Shown: positions 1 through 7,518 of the stretch, piece after piece | How the letters are laid out: every line of letters starts with the position of its first letter | Position numbering within the stretch: the first letter of the stretch is position 1 | NCBI GenBank assembly: GCA_023436425.1 | Contig: JAEZJD010000165.1 | Span: 1-11,939, forward strand | Source: Bacteroidota bacterium | GTDB lineage: Bacteria > Bacteroidota > Bacteroidia > Chitinophagales > Chitinophagaceae | Length of the DNA stretch: 11,939 bases | Reading direction: 5' to 3' | Notes under the pieces: model-generated | Seen by the model: only the letters and a program-made list of their open reading frames with translations | What the model was told of the DNA's origin: nothing | Database searches by the model: none | Position numbers and translations under genes: made by a program

Positions 1-2
1 AA

Positions 3-2318
3 CATGCACCTCTGCTCTCGCTGGTAGATAAAAACGGCAAAGAATGGGCAATTCGAACTCTGGAAAAATACCCGGACGCTGCTTTACCGCCTGACTTGCG
101 GCAAGCTTCTGCGCATGATCATATGGAAGATGGCATTTCCGCATCTTACCCGTACGCAGGGTTATCGGTGTGGCCCATGCAAACAGCTCTTGGTTTGCCC
201 GTACTCCGCCGAAAGGTAGTTTACATTCCGGACGATCCGAGACTTGGCAGATTTCGTTCGATGTTCAAGAACAAACTTGCAATGATCGAGGAAAGGGAAC
301 CTGATTCTATAAAGCAAACCCTCACAACCGAGGATTTGGTTCTCCGGCTTGAACAAGACAATGACCGTTTTGTGGACCAGGAGCAGGTATTAACCGCAAG
401 ATTGCTGGACAACTTTTATATGGACTTCGACCGGCACGAGGGCCAATGGCGGTGGGGTGTTCGCGACACGGGAAGAGGGAAAGTTTATTTTGCAATTCCG
501 CGAGATCCTGAGCAGGCGTTTTTCGTGAATGAAGGAATTATTCCCACCTTGCAAAAAATCGCACGACTTGCACCGCCACTTCAAGGCTTCAAAAGCGATG
601 CATACAACATCAATTCCTTCAATAATGAAGCGGCGAATTTCGACAGGTATTTTCTCAATGGATTGGATGAACAAGCATGGAGAAGGCAAATAGATATTTT
701 TTTAGCCAAAATGACTGATGATCTGCTAGCAAAAGCGCTAAAACAACAGCCTCCGGAAATCCGAAATCAGCACGCAGAAGAAATAGCTTACAAGCTTAAG
801 AGCAGAAAGCAGTATTTCAAAGATGAAATGATGGAATACTATCGGTTTATTTCAAAACAAGTAAATATAACCGGTACTAATCAGCGGGAGTTGTTCACCA
901 TTACAAAGAATAATGATGGCAAAGTGCAGGTGGTCGTGAACAAAATGGGACCGTCAAATAGAGCGGCAGCAAAAATATACGACCGTGTTTTCGATCCGGA
1001 AGTAACTAAGGAACTGCAGATTTATGGGTTAGAAGGCGCCGACAGTTTCTTAGTGAGAGGAGGCAATTCACCTATAATTATCCGCATTATCGGGGGATCA
1101 GGCGATGACGCTTTTAACAACGAAGGCACTGGGGGAAATATAAAGTTGTACGACGTAACGTACGAACAAAACAAATTTTATGGATCGGATGCAGGCGTCG
1201 TTAAACACGTGAGCAACGATGCACGGGTAAATCAGTACAATCGCATTTTTTACAAGCCAAACACCTTTGCGCCGGGTATATCTGCGGCATACAATGTGGA
1301 TGACGGTTTGCTATTGGGCATAAATGCCCGTTGGATAACCAACGGATTCAGGCTAGAACCATATGCAACGCAGCAATACCTCAATATTAAATACGCCGTA
1401 CAAACGCAATCTCCTCACTTTTTCTACCAGGGCGATTTTGTAAGACTTTTAGGCAACAGCGATCTTGTGCTTCGTGCAGATGTGCGGGCGCCGAAGAACG
1501 TTACTAATTTTTTCGGATACGGAAACAATACTGAAATTGACAGATCGCAGCCTCTTGGTGACCAGTATTACAAAGCACAATACGATATTTCAAACATTTC
1601 AGTACTGCTTCGGCGGCAATTACAGTCATGGATGCGGGTAAGCATTGGACCAACCGCACAATTGTTCAATATTGAGCAAAATGAAAACATCGGAAAGTTT
1701 GTAGCTAACACTGCCGCCAGCGGCTTGACTGCAAGTTCGTTTGACAGGAAATTTTATGGAGGATTGCAGGCATTGCTGGACATTAATTCCAGAAACAATC
1801 AGGTATTGCCCTCTCGAGGCTTTTTGTTAGACGCGGGTGCACGTTCGCTTTTTGGATTGTCGAATGCAAGTGGCAATGTCACGCAATTACATTGGGACAT
1901 GAGTGTGTTGGCGAGTTTCAAACCCGATCCGAAAGTGGTATATGCATTCCGACTGGGAGTAGGTACCAACTTTGGTGACTTTGAAATGCCGCAAGCGCAA
2001 TATTTAAGCGGCACAGAAAACCTTAGGGGCTTCAGACAGAATAGATTTGCCGGCAGAACTGCCTTTTATCAAAACACAGAAATCCGTGTAAAGCTGCTTG
2101 ACTTCACCACTTACCTTTTTCCCAGCGCAATTGGTGTTCACGTATTTAATGATATTGGAAAAGTTTGGATGAGAAATGAAGAATCCGCAAGGTGGCACGA
2201 CGGTTTTGGTGCAGGTATCTGGCTCTCTCCCATCAAACGGTTTGTGATTACGGGCTCAATCGCTCATTCAAAAGAAGAAAAAGCGATGCCTTACTTCACT
2301 TTTGGATTTCATTTTTAG
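3..2318 (+). CDS. Omp85/BamA-like outer-membrane barrel protein with CotH-like soluble region, 5'-truncated by the window edge
   Basis: The frame is open from the first complete codon at base 3, so the gene starts outside the window; 771 residues are visible. An apparent TTG start at 96 lies inside conserved-looking sequence and is not a real start. Visible residues 1-200 are soluble, with PYAGLSVWP at 50-58, VVYIPDDPRLG near 72-82, DFDRHEGQWRWG at 141-152 and IPRDPEQAFF at 165-174. Residues 362-371 (IIGGSGDDAF) resemble a short glycine/aspartate turn. From about 420 to the end the protein alternates like a transmembrane beta barrel. It carries an LRGF motif at 674-677, matching the conserved RGF loop of Omp85 proteins, and ends in an aromatic-rich strand finishing in Phe, as expected for an outer-membrane barrel. 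From memory of Bacteroidota homologues, the missing N-terminus may be a calcineurin-like phosphoesterase; this cannot be seen here. Placement in the outer membrane is well supported, but substrate and role are unknown. It converges with the GAF-like gene, 36 bases away. Confidence 0.8.
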   Translation, partial: HAPLLSLVDKNGKEWAIRTLEKYPDAALPPDLRQASAHDHMEDGISASYPYAGLSVWPMQTALGLPVLRRKVVYIPDDPRLGRFRSMFKNKLAMIEEREPDSIKQTLTTEDLVLRLEQDNDRFVDQEQVLTARLLDNFYMDFDRHEGQWRWGVRDTGRGKVYFAIPRDPEQAFFVNEGIIPTLQKIARLAPPLQGFKSDAYNINSFNNEAANFDRYFLNGLDEQAWRRQIDIFLAKMTDDLLAKALKQQPPEIRNQHAEEIAYKLKSRKQYFKDEMMEYYRFISKQVNITGTNQRELFTITKNNDGKVQVVVNKMGPSNRAAAKIYDRVFDPEVTKELQIYGLEGADSFLVRGGNSPIIIRIIGGSGDDAFNNEGTGGNIKLYDVTYEQNKFYGSDAGVVKHVSNDARVNQYNRIFYKPNTFAPGISAAYNVDDGLLLGINARWITNGFRLEPYATQQYLNIKYAVQTQSPHFFYQGDFVRLLGNSDLVLRADVRAPKNVTNFFGYGNNTEIDRSQPLGDQYYKAQYDISNISVLLRRQLQSWMRVSIGPTAQLFNIEQNENIGKFVANTAASGLTASSFDRKFYGGLQALLDINSRNNQVLPSRGFLLDAGARSLFGLSNASGNVTQLHWDMSVLASFKPDPKVVYAFRLGVGTNFGDFEMPQAQYLSGTENLRGFRQNRFAGRTAFYQNTEIRVKLLDFTTYLFPSAIGVHVFNDIGKVWMRNEESARWHDGFGAGIWLSPIKRFVITGSIAHSKEEKAMPYFTFGFHF

Positions 2319-2340
2319 TAAGGAAACCATTGAAAAAAGA

Positions 2341-2371
2341 GGTAACAACAGGCATTATCTTACCGCCTGTT
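2341..2371 (-). terminator. Possible weak terminator at the end of the GAF-like gene
   Basis: An inverted repeat AACAGGC (2347-2353) and GCCTGTT (2365-2371) encloses an 11-base loop. Read on the minus strand, the hairpin takes in the last codons and TAA stop of the GAF-like gene. A run of six T residues follows a few bases further on (minus-strand reading of the A run near 2334-2339). The stem is only 7 bp and the T run is displaced, so this is tentative. On the plus strand it could also slow read-through from the barrel gene, but there is no good T tract on that side. Confidence 0.35.
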
Positions 2372-4730
2372 CTTTCGGATATTTTAGGAATGCTTCCTTT
2401 GTCGGTGTGTTTACTTCCGAGGTAAGGTCAATGTTCACGCGAACAGCTTTCAAGCCGCTAATCCCCTGCGTGTCTTCCAACTCCAGGTGCTCAACATTGT
2501 CACCCAATAATTTTTCGTTTTGAAGGAATTCTATGTACTCAAGATATTCCGCCAGCTCTTTTTGTTGCGAGTATACGATGGCTACTGTTCCTGGCTGCGT
2601 TAACCTCTCTTCAGAATCGCGCAAATGCACTTTGTCAATTCGCTTTTTTACGATCTCGTACCTGATGTTGTATGCACCATCCACGTCAAACTTTCTTTCC
2701 TTTCTGCGGAAGCTGATATTTATCGGAACTGCCTGGGCCAAAATAAGCTGGGTGGTTTGCAGTTGCATTGATAATCGCTTTTCGAGAGCGTGGGTGAGCC
2801 GTGCAGCGCGGGCGAGAAAAGACAATTGCCACAGCTTCAAATTTCTAACATACATTTCGTTAAATGGCTTCCATGGCGACAACGATTGTCCAACATAAAT
2901 GTTGAATTCAACGCCATCGGTGATATACCTTTCAAAGTAGTGTGGAAAGATCTCTTGCGCAAGCGATTGCTCCTGATCTATAAACCGGTCAAGCGTATCG
3001 TTAATGCGTGTGATGCTGTCCTCGTAGTTCTTCCTATGGTGATAAACCACCTTTTTCTGATCGTCAATTGCAGAAAAATAATTGTGCAATACGCTTTTCA
3101 ACTCCGGTTTCAGGTGCATCAGATTATTCAGCAACTGATCCAGATTGTTTTGCAAGAATTCGTAGATCTGCATTTCGTCATCCGAAAGCAAATTTTCCGA
3201 TGCCGCCGAAATGTACTTTTCAATTCTGTACTTCGTTTCGTGCAAAAGCGGAAAATCAATCACCTTCGCTGCTTTCGTGAGCACTTCCTGTGCAAGCGTC
3301 AACTGTTCCAAAAGATCGAGCTGAATGGAATTGCTTCTCTCCACAGATGAATTCCGAATATCAATAGAGCCATACAGCGGATAAACATCAGCAAAAGAAA
3401 TGGTGGGCATTTTCGGGAGTTCACTCATCTGGCGGTTCTGCAGAAAGTGAAACGCTGCTTCGGTGAACTTCCACTCCACTGCAGGTTGTATTGCGGTGAA
3501 ATGATCCTTGATTGTTTTGTCTATTTGCATATCAAGGCTTTCATTCGTTTTTTCCAGCGCCAGGGTAAATAACGGAATTACAGGGTTGATCAGTGCAACA
3601 TGAGGCTTAAGTAATTCATTATTCTTTGTGCTGACGATCTCCAGTAGTCCAATCAGCTCGCCGTCTTCGCATTTCAATGGGCAAAGAATAAGACTGGCTG
3701 CACCTTCAGCTACGTAGTACTGCAACAGTTCATTTGTAGCCAGATTTTTTTCCGACAGAGATTTATAAAGTACCGGCTCGCTAATGTTGTAGAACAGTTG
3801 CTGACATAGTTGGCTGATCTTATCCTTTTGCCTGATGACATCTTTGTTCTTAAACAATATACTATTTCGATAGTGCGTATCGGTGTACAGGTAAAAATCA
3901 CTTTTTTTGAAAAACGGTGTGATTCCGATTTTCACGTCCTTCAATCCAACCAAACTTTGCACGTGCTGTTGCAATTCGTCGTAAACATCGGTATCAGAGA
4001 AAGCATTAATGTTAATCAGCAGATTTTTAATTTCAGAAACCACCTGCTCTTGTGTTACATCAGTAACATCAATTACAACAATGCCCTCAAATTGAAAATT
4101 CTCCAAGGGAAGCACTTCACTTTTTTCACCGGAAGTCAAATATGTCTCCGCGGATACATTTTGCGGCAGTGAAAAATCATTAATCGGCTTCACATCTACA
4201 AACTGGGCATTCAAACGCAGTTCGTAATGTTTTTTTAACCCCGCTTCCGGATCTGTGAACGAGTGAACGGATGTGGTGGTGACCGGAACAAAAAGTGAAT
4301 ACAACCTTTGAAGGATAACATTGTGAGCCAATGAAACAGCAGCGTTGGTAATATCAATAGTCGCTCGGCGGTCGGGAACGGAAATGCTGCTGCCTTCCTT
4401 CAAAAAAATATTACGAAAATCGGTCGAAGCGTAAATCGTTTGCAGCTGAAAGGGAAAAGTAACCGCATACATTCCACGGTTTTTTGAACTAGAAGGCGGA
4501 AAAATTGTAGAAAGTAGAGTTTCGATGAGTTCCTTGTTTCTCTCAAGAATGGATGGGTCTTTCACGGGCTGAAGCAGTTCAGGAACCGATTCTATTTCAG
4601 ACAAAAGGGACTGGTACAGCTTTCTTGCACCAGGCTTGCCGTCCTCAATCATCTTCTTCAACACATTGATCAGTGGCCTAAAAGACAAAACGCTGTTTAG
4701 GGTCGAATTACTATGTTGCGTGTTAGGCAT
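2355..4730 (-). CDS. GAF-domain-like protein of unknown function, 791 aa
   Basis: A cytoplasmic-looking protein with no signal peptide or membrane segment. Residues 330-395 have the pattern of the second half of a GAF domain: a strand (ASLILCPL, 345-352), a charged turn (CEDGEL), a strand (IGLLEIVS, 360-367), then a long hydrophobic helix to about 393. GAF domains bind small ligands or mediate dimerisation. Residues 210-260 include a hydrophobic strand, EGIVVIDVTDVT, resembling an alpha/beta core. Residues 446-476 carry DVYPLYGSIDIRNSS followed by an acidic/leucine-rich stretch. Residues 465-600 and 625-665 are largely helical. I see no histidine kinase, GGDEF, cyclase or DNA-binding signature, so an output activity cannot be named. 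The start is ATG at 4730, 62 bases after the nth stop on the same strand; co-transcription with nth is possible. I believe similar long GAF-annotated proteins occur in other Chitinophagaceae, but that is recall, not a search. Confidence 0.75.
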   Translation of the reverse strand: MPNTQHSNSTLNSVLSFRPLINVLKKMIEDGKPGARKLYQSLLSEIESVPELLQPVKDPSILERNKELIETLLSTIFPPSSSKNRGMYAVTFPFQLQTIYASTDFRNIFLKEGSSISVPDRRATIDITNAAVSLAHNVILQRLYSLFVPVTTTSVHSFTDPEAGLKKHYELRLNAQFVDVKPINDFSLPQNVSAETYLTSGEKSEVLPLENFQFEGIVVIDVTDVTQEQVVSEIKNLLININAFSDTDVYDELQQHVQSLVGLKDVKIGITPFFKKSDFYLYTDTHYRNSILFKNKDVIRQKDKISQLCQQLFYNISEPVLYKSLSEKNLATNELLQYYVAEGAASLILCPLKCEDGELIGLLEIVSTKNNELLKPHVALINPVIPLFTLALEKTNESLDMQIDKTIKDHFTAIQPAVEWKFTEAAFHFLQNRQMSELPKMPTISFADVYPLYGSIDIRNSSVERSNSIQLDLLEQLTLAQEVLTKAAKVIDFPLLHETKYRIEKYISAASENLLSDDEMQIYEFLQNNLDQLLNNLMHLKPELKSVLHNYFSAIDDQKKVVYHHRKNYEDSITRINDTLDRFIDQEQSLAQEIFPHYFERYITDGVEFNIYVGQSLSPWKPFNEMYVRNLKLWQLSFLARAARLTHALEKRLSMQLQTTQLILAQAVPINISFRRKERKFDVDGAYNIRYEIVKKRIDKVHLRDSEERLTQPGTVAIVYSQQKELAEYLEYIEFLQNEKLLGDNVEHLELEDTQGISGLKAVRVNIDLTSEVNTPTKEAFLKYPKEQAVR

Positions 4731-4792
4731 CTATCGCTTAGTCAATTTCCTTTATAAAGTCAACCTCTACGCCAAGTTGAAAACAACGGTAT

Positions 4793-5464
4793 TTAAGGCT
4801 TCGGAGGAGAAGCTTTTGCCTTTTTTTCCACTACAGTGTGGTAATATTTACACACTGGCTTTAAACCACAATCAAAGCACTTGGGATTTCGGGCTGTGCA
4901 CACATACCTCCCATGCAAAATCAGCCAATGATGGAACTTGTGGACCAGCGCTTTGGGAATGTGCTTTACCAATTGCATTTCGGTTTGCAACGGATTTTTC
5001 GCATTTACCGTCAGCCCGATGCGGGCGGAAACCCTAAAAACGTGGGTATCCACAGCCATATTAGGCTGTTTGTCAATGACGGACGTGATCACATTTGCCG
5101 TTTTCCTGCCGACACCAGGTAACTGCACCAGTTGATCTACACGCATGGGAATTTCTCCGCCGAACCTTTCCATTACAAGTTTCGCCATTCCAAGCAAGTG
5201 GCGGGACTTGTTTCCGGGAAAGGAAATGCTTTTGATAATGGCGAAAACGTCTTCGTATTCACCCGCCGCAAGAGAGGAAACGTTGGGGAATTGCGCAAAA
5301 AAGGCCGGCGTTATCATATTCACCCTTTTATCAGTGCACTGTGCAGAGAGAATAACGGCAACTAAGAGTTCGTAAGGATTGCTGAAAACCAGTTCGGTTT
5401 CCGCTTCAGGTCGTGTGGTCTTAAAATAATCTATAACAGCATCGAAGCGCTGCTGACGGGTCAT
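4793..5464 (-). CDS. nth: Endonuclease III (DNA glycosylase/AP lyase)
   Basis: A base-excision repair enzyme that removes oxidised pyrimidines from DNA and cleaves the resulting abasic site. The 223-residue length is close to the 211 residues of the E. coli protein. The helix-hairpin-helix motif LPGVGRKTANV (115-125) contains the catalytic lysine K121. The catalytic aspartate is D139 in VDTHVFR. The [4Fe-4S] ligands C189, C196, C199 and C205 have the family spacing C-x6-C-x2-C-x5-C. All key residues are present, so an active enzyme is expected. A short lysine/proline-rich tail (about 213-223) follows the cluster. The start is ATG at 5464, 15 bases after the stop of the upstream 77-residue gene on the same strand, so the two are probably co-transcribed. 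There is no strong Shine-Dalgarno sequence, as is common in Bacteroidota. Confidence 0.96.
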   Translation of the reverse strand: MTRQQRFDAVIDYFKTTRPEAETELVFSNPYELLVAVILSAQCTDKRVNMITPAFFAQFPNVSSLAAGEYEDVFAIIKSISFPGNKSRHLLGMAKLVMERFGGEIPMRVDQLVQLPGVGRKTANVITSVIDKQPNMAVDTHVFRVSARIGLTVNAKNPLQTEMQLVKHIPKALVHKFHHWLILHGRYVCTARNPKCFDCGLKPVCKYYHTVVEKKAKASPPKP

Positions 5465-5479
5465 GCCGCTAAGATATGG

Positions 5480-5713
5480 CTATTTGGAAGTAACGATTTG
5501 CTGCTCTGCAGCATGCCTCAGTACATTCAGAACAATTTCCGTGCGGGGTGCCACCACAATATTGTTCAAACGCTCCATAGAGGTTTTCAAAACTGACAGT
5601 TTTTCGCGAAGCGTCCAGTCCTTCTTCAAAGCCTGATCGATTTCAGCTGTTTGCTCGGGAGATGTTTCTTTGTACAAATACAGAAGTAAGTCTTCGGGAG
5701 TATAATTATGCAT
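5480..5713 (-). CDS. Uncharacterised 77-aa protein, N-terminus resembling anti-sigma factor leaders
   Basis: A small, soluble, mostly helical and charged protein. I chose the ATG at 5713 (MHNYTPEDLLLYLYKE...) over an in-frame TTG at 5740. The TTG would add nine hydrophobic residues, and the ATG start gives a natural N-terminus. The first 25 residues, with EDLLLYLYKETSPEQ, look like the opening helix of Bacteroidota anti-sigma factors (a PEDL-x-x-Y-L-x-x-E-L/T pattern). There are no zinc-binding His/Cys residues and no membrane segment, so it is not a complete anti-sigma factor. Residues 30-55 form a leucine-heptad-like helix, and the end contains RTEIVLNVLRHAAEQQ. It lies 88 bases after the ftsB-like gene and 15 bases before nth, on the same strand. 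I recall similar short hypothetical proteins in Chitinophagaceae. No function is assigned. Confidence 0.75.
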   Translation of the reverse strand: MHNYTPEDLLLYLYKETSPEQTAEIDQALKKDWTLREKLSVLKTSMERLNNIVVAPRTEIVLNVLRHAAEQQIVTSK

Positions 5714-5801
5714 ATAGGCGAACCAATTTAAGAATAACAATTTGACGGTTTTCTTAGCTTAAACGGCTCTTACTATAGGTTATTGTGTCTGATTTACCTT
5801 T

Positions 5802-6107
5802 TTACTGCCTGGAAGCCTTTTCTACCAGAAAAATATCTTCATTTTCACGCTTCATCAGGTATTTTTCGCGGGCAAACTTTTCAATTGCTTCAGAGTTTGT
5901 TTTCAGGTCTGAAGTGAACTCCTTGTTCTCCTTTATTTCTTTTTCATAGTAAGTCTTCCCCTCCTCAATCTCCTGCAACTCCCTTCGTCTTTCCAGCTGA
6001 GTAAACAAATCATTCTTATCGAAGAACATCATCCAAACCACGAAGAAAGCAATTGCCAAAAAGAACTTATTTCTCAAAAAAGGCGGTATGCGGCGGATGA
6101 CTTTCAT
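5802..6107 (-). CDS. Septum formation initiator family protein (FtsB/DivIC-like)
   Basis: A predicted bitopic inner-membrane division protein. The order is a short basic cytoplasmic N-terminus (MKVIRRIPPFLRNK), one transmembrane helix at about 15-30, then a charged coiled coil at about 34-75 rich in Glu, Lys and Leu. A C-terminal segment follows (EKFAREKYLMKRENEDIFLVE, about 75-96) that matches the family pattern of E-x-x-A-R-E-x-y-x-M-x-x-x-x-E. The 101-residue length fits FtsB/DivIC. In known systems this protein forms a complex with FtsL and FtsQ/DivIB at the division site. Placement directly downstream of enolase is common in many bacteria and supports the call. FtsB and DivIC cannot be told apart from sequence alone, so no symbol is given. 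The start is ATG at 6107; a terminator and a possible promoter lie between it and eno. Confidence 0.9.
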   Translation of the reverse strand: MKVIRRIPPFLRNKFFLAIAFFVVWMMFFDKNDLFTQLERRRELQEIEEGKTYYEKEIKENKEFTSDLKTNSEAIEKFAREKYLMKRENEDIFLVEKASRQ

Positions 6108-6127
6108 AAGAATAGATGATGGTATCG

Positions 6128-6157
6128 TAAATATAAAAAGAATCCTGCTTTCGCAAG
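6128..6157 (-). promoter_or_regulatory. Possible Bacteroidota-type promoter for the ftsB-like gene, overlapping the eno terminator
   Basis: On the minus strand CTTG (plus 6154-6157) is followed by 18 bases and then TATATTTA (plus 6128-6135). This is one mismatch from the Bacteroidota -7 box TAnnTTTG, and the TTG lies near the expected -33 position. The box ends 20 bases before the ATG at 6107, similar to the spacing for the enolase candidate. The sequence is AT-rich and overlaps the terminator hairpin and its T tract, so a chance match is quite possible. Confidence 0.28.
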
Positions 6158-6163
6158 ATTCTT
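6131..6163 (-). terminator. Intrinsic terminator of enolase
   Basis: Arms AAGAATC (6138-6144) and GATTCTT (6157-6163) form a 7-bp stem. After one mismatch the stem continues with TGC/GCA (6146-6148 with 6153-6155), closing a four-base loop. On the minus strand the hairpin is followed directly by a T-rich tail (plus 6131-6137). It begins 18 bases after the eno stop codon, the expected place for a Rho-independent terminator. Confidence 0.75.
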
Positions 6164-6181
6164 CTTTACTATTTTGATTTA

Positions 6182-7468
6182 CTACTTCTTACCAAACTTC
6201 AACGCGGCGGACGGATAATACGCCGACTCACCTAATTGTTCTTCGATTCGAAGGAGTTGATTGTACTTAGCCATGCGATCGGTGCGGGATGCAGAGCCCG
6301 TTTTTATTTGTCCGCAATTGAGCGCTACCGCTAAATCGGCAATGGTTGTATCTTCCGTTTCTCCGCTACGGTGACTCATAATCGTGTTGTATCCATTGTG
6401 CTGCGCCATCATTACAGCATTGATGGTTTCTGTCACCGTTCCTATTTGGTTTACTTTCACCAGCAGGGCGTTTGCAATGCTTTTTTCAATTCCCTGATTA
6501 AGTCTTTTCACGTTGGTAACGAACAAATCATCACCTACTAATTGCACCTTGCTGCCTATAGTGTCGGTCAGGGCTTTCCACCCATCCCAGTCATCTTCTG
6601 CCATCCCATCTTCTATTGACACGAACGGATACTGGTTCACCCAATTTTCCCAATATTTCACCAGTTCATCGCTGCTCATAGTTTTGCCGCCGCTTTTGTG
6701 AAACACATATTTACCATTTGTATACAACTCACTGTTGGCAGCGTCCATAGCAATGAATATTTCAGAACCTGCTTTGTAACCTGCTGCATCAATGGCGCTA
6801 AGCACCGTTTCGATTGCTTCTTCGTTGGAGCCAATGTTAGGAGCAAATCCACCTTCATCGCCTACGTTTGTACTATATCCTTTTTTCTTCAAAACGGTTT
6901 TTAACGCGTGGAAAATTTCCACCCCCCAACGCAACCCTTCGCCGAATGTTTTAGCACCTACCGGCATCACCATGAACTCCTGGAAATCGATTTTGTTGTC
7001 AGCGTGTGCACCACCATTGAGGATGTTCATCATTGGCACGGGCAGCGTCTTGGCATTGGTCCCGCCAATGTATCTAAATAACGGGAGCGCCGATTCCTCT
7101 GCCGCAGCCTTAGCCACAGCCATGCTCACCGCGAGAATGGCGTTCGCACCGAGCTTCCCTTTATTTTCGGTTCCGTCCAACTTGATCATCAATTCGTCAA
7201 TTCCTGTTTGATCGGCTACGTCGTATCCTTCAAGTTCCGGAGCAATCAATTCATTTACATTCTTCACAGCGTTAAGCACTCCTTTGCCCAAAAAGCTCTT
7301 TTTGTCGTTGTCGCGAAGTTCCACTGCTTCGTGCACGCCAGTACTGGCGCCACTCGGCACCGCCGCCCGACCGAGCACACCTTCATCGGTAATCACATCA
7401 ACTTCTACGGTTGGATTTCCGCGGCTATCTAATATTTGTCTGGCAAAAATTTCCTCTATGTAACTCAT
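6182..7468 (-). CDS. eno: Enolase (phosphopyruvate hydratase)
   Basis: A cytosolic glycolytic enzyme that interconverts 2-phosphoglycerate and phosphoenolpyruvate using Mg2+. The 428-residue length matches bacterial enolases, and the whole chain is collinear with the family. Visible features are the mobile loop SGASTGVHE (39-47), H155 in NGGAHADNK, and E164 and E205 (VGDEGGFAPN). The Mg2+ ligands are D242, E286 (SIEDGM) and D313 (VGDDLFVTN). The catalytic base is K338 within the enolase signature LLVKVNQIGTVTET. Substrate-binding residues R367 and S368 are in SHRSGETEDT, and K389 is in GQIKTGS. No key residue is missing. The start is ATG at 7468 and gives the standard N-terminus (IEEIFARQILDSRGNPTVEV). 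A candidate promoter lies just upstream and an intrinsic terminator follows the stop, so it is probably transcribed largely on its own. Confidence 0.98.
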   Translation of the reverse strand: MSYIEEIFARQILDSRGNPTVEVDVITDEGVLGRAAVPSGASTGVHEAVELRDNDKKSFLGKGVLNAVKNVNELIAPELEGYDVADQTGIDELMIKLDGTENKGKLGANAILAVSMAVAKAAAEESALPLFRYIGGTNAKTLPVPMMNILNGGAHADNKIDFQEFMVMPVGAKTFGEGLRWGVEIFHALKTVLKKKGYSTNVGDEGGFAPNIGSNEEAIETVLSAIDAAGYKAGSEIFIAMDAANSELYTNGKYVFHKSGGKTMSSDELVKYWENWVNQYPFVSIEDGMAEDDWDGWKALTDTIGSKVQLVGDDLFVTNVKRLNQGIEKSIANALLVKVNQIGTVTETINAVMMAQHNGYNTIMSHRSGETEDTTIADLAVALNCGQIKTGSASRTDRMAKYNQLLRIEEQLGESAYYPSAALKFGKK

Positions 7469-7487
7469 GGTAATCTTTTTAGAAGTG

Positions 7488-7518
7488 CAAAGAAACGACG
7501 TTGAAATGGGGCAACAAA
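7488..7518 (-). promoter_or_regulatory. Candidate Bacteroidota-type promoter for eno
   Basis: On the minus strand TTTG (plus 7515-7518) is separated by exactly 19 bases from TTTCTTTG (plus 7488-7495). The published Bacteroides consensus is a -33 TTTG and a -7 TAnnTTTG. Here the -33 box is exact and the -7 box has one mismatch (T for A at its second base). The -7 box ends 19 bases before the eno ATG, implying a short leader. No start-site data are available from sequence. Confidence 0.45.

Noticed and set aside
351..395. DRF-x-DQEQ peptide in the barrel protein (visible residues 121-128) that also occurs in the GAF-like protein (residues 582-588)
   Set aside because: The shared stretch is short and the flanking residues and contexts differ. 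I treat it as coincidence rather than a shared domain.
2790..3350. Open frame of 186 codons on the plus strand, opposite the GAF-like gene
   Set aside because: It lies wholly antisense to a long, well-formed coding region, and its translation is rich in Arg/Phe/Ile/Gln with no domain pattern. It is a shadow frame.
4636..5037. Open frame of 133 codons on the plus strand spanning the gap between nth and the GAF-like gene
   Set aside because: Most of it is antisense to nth and to the start of the GAF-like gene; the translation shows no recognisable protein.
5714..5801. Search for a promoter before the 77-residue gene
   Set aside because: TTAAATTG- and TCAAATTG-like boxes are present, but neither has a TTG/TTTG box at the right distance, and one is only ten bases from the start codon.
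6792..7211. Open frame of 139 codons on the plus strand inside enolase
   Set aside because: Fully antisense to a complete, conserved enolase; no family features.
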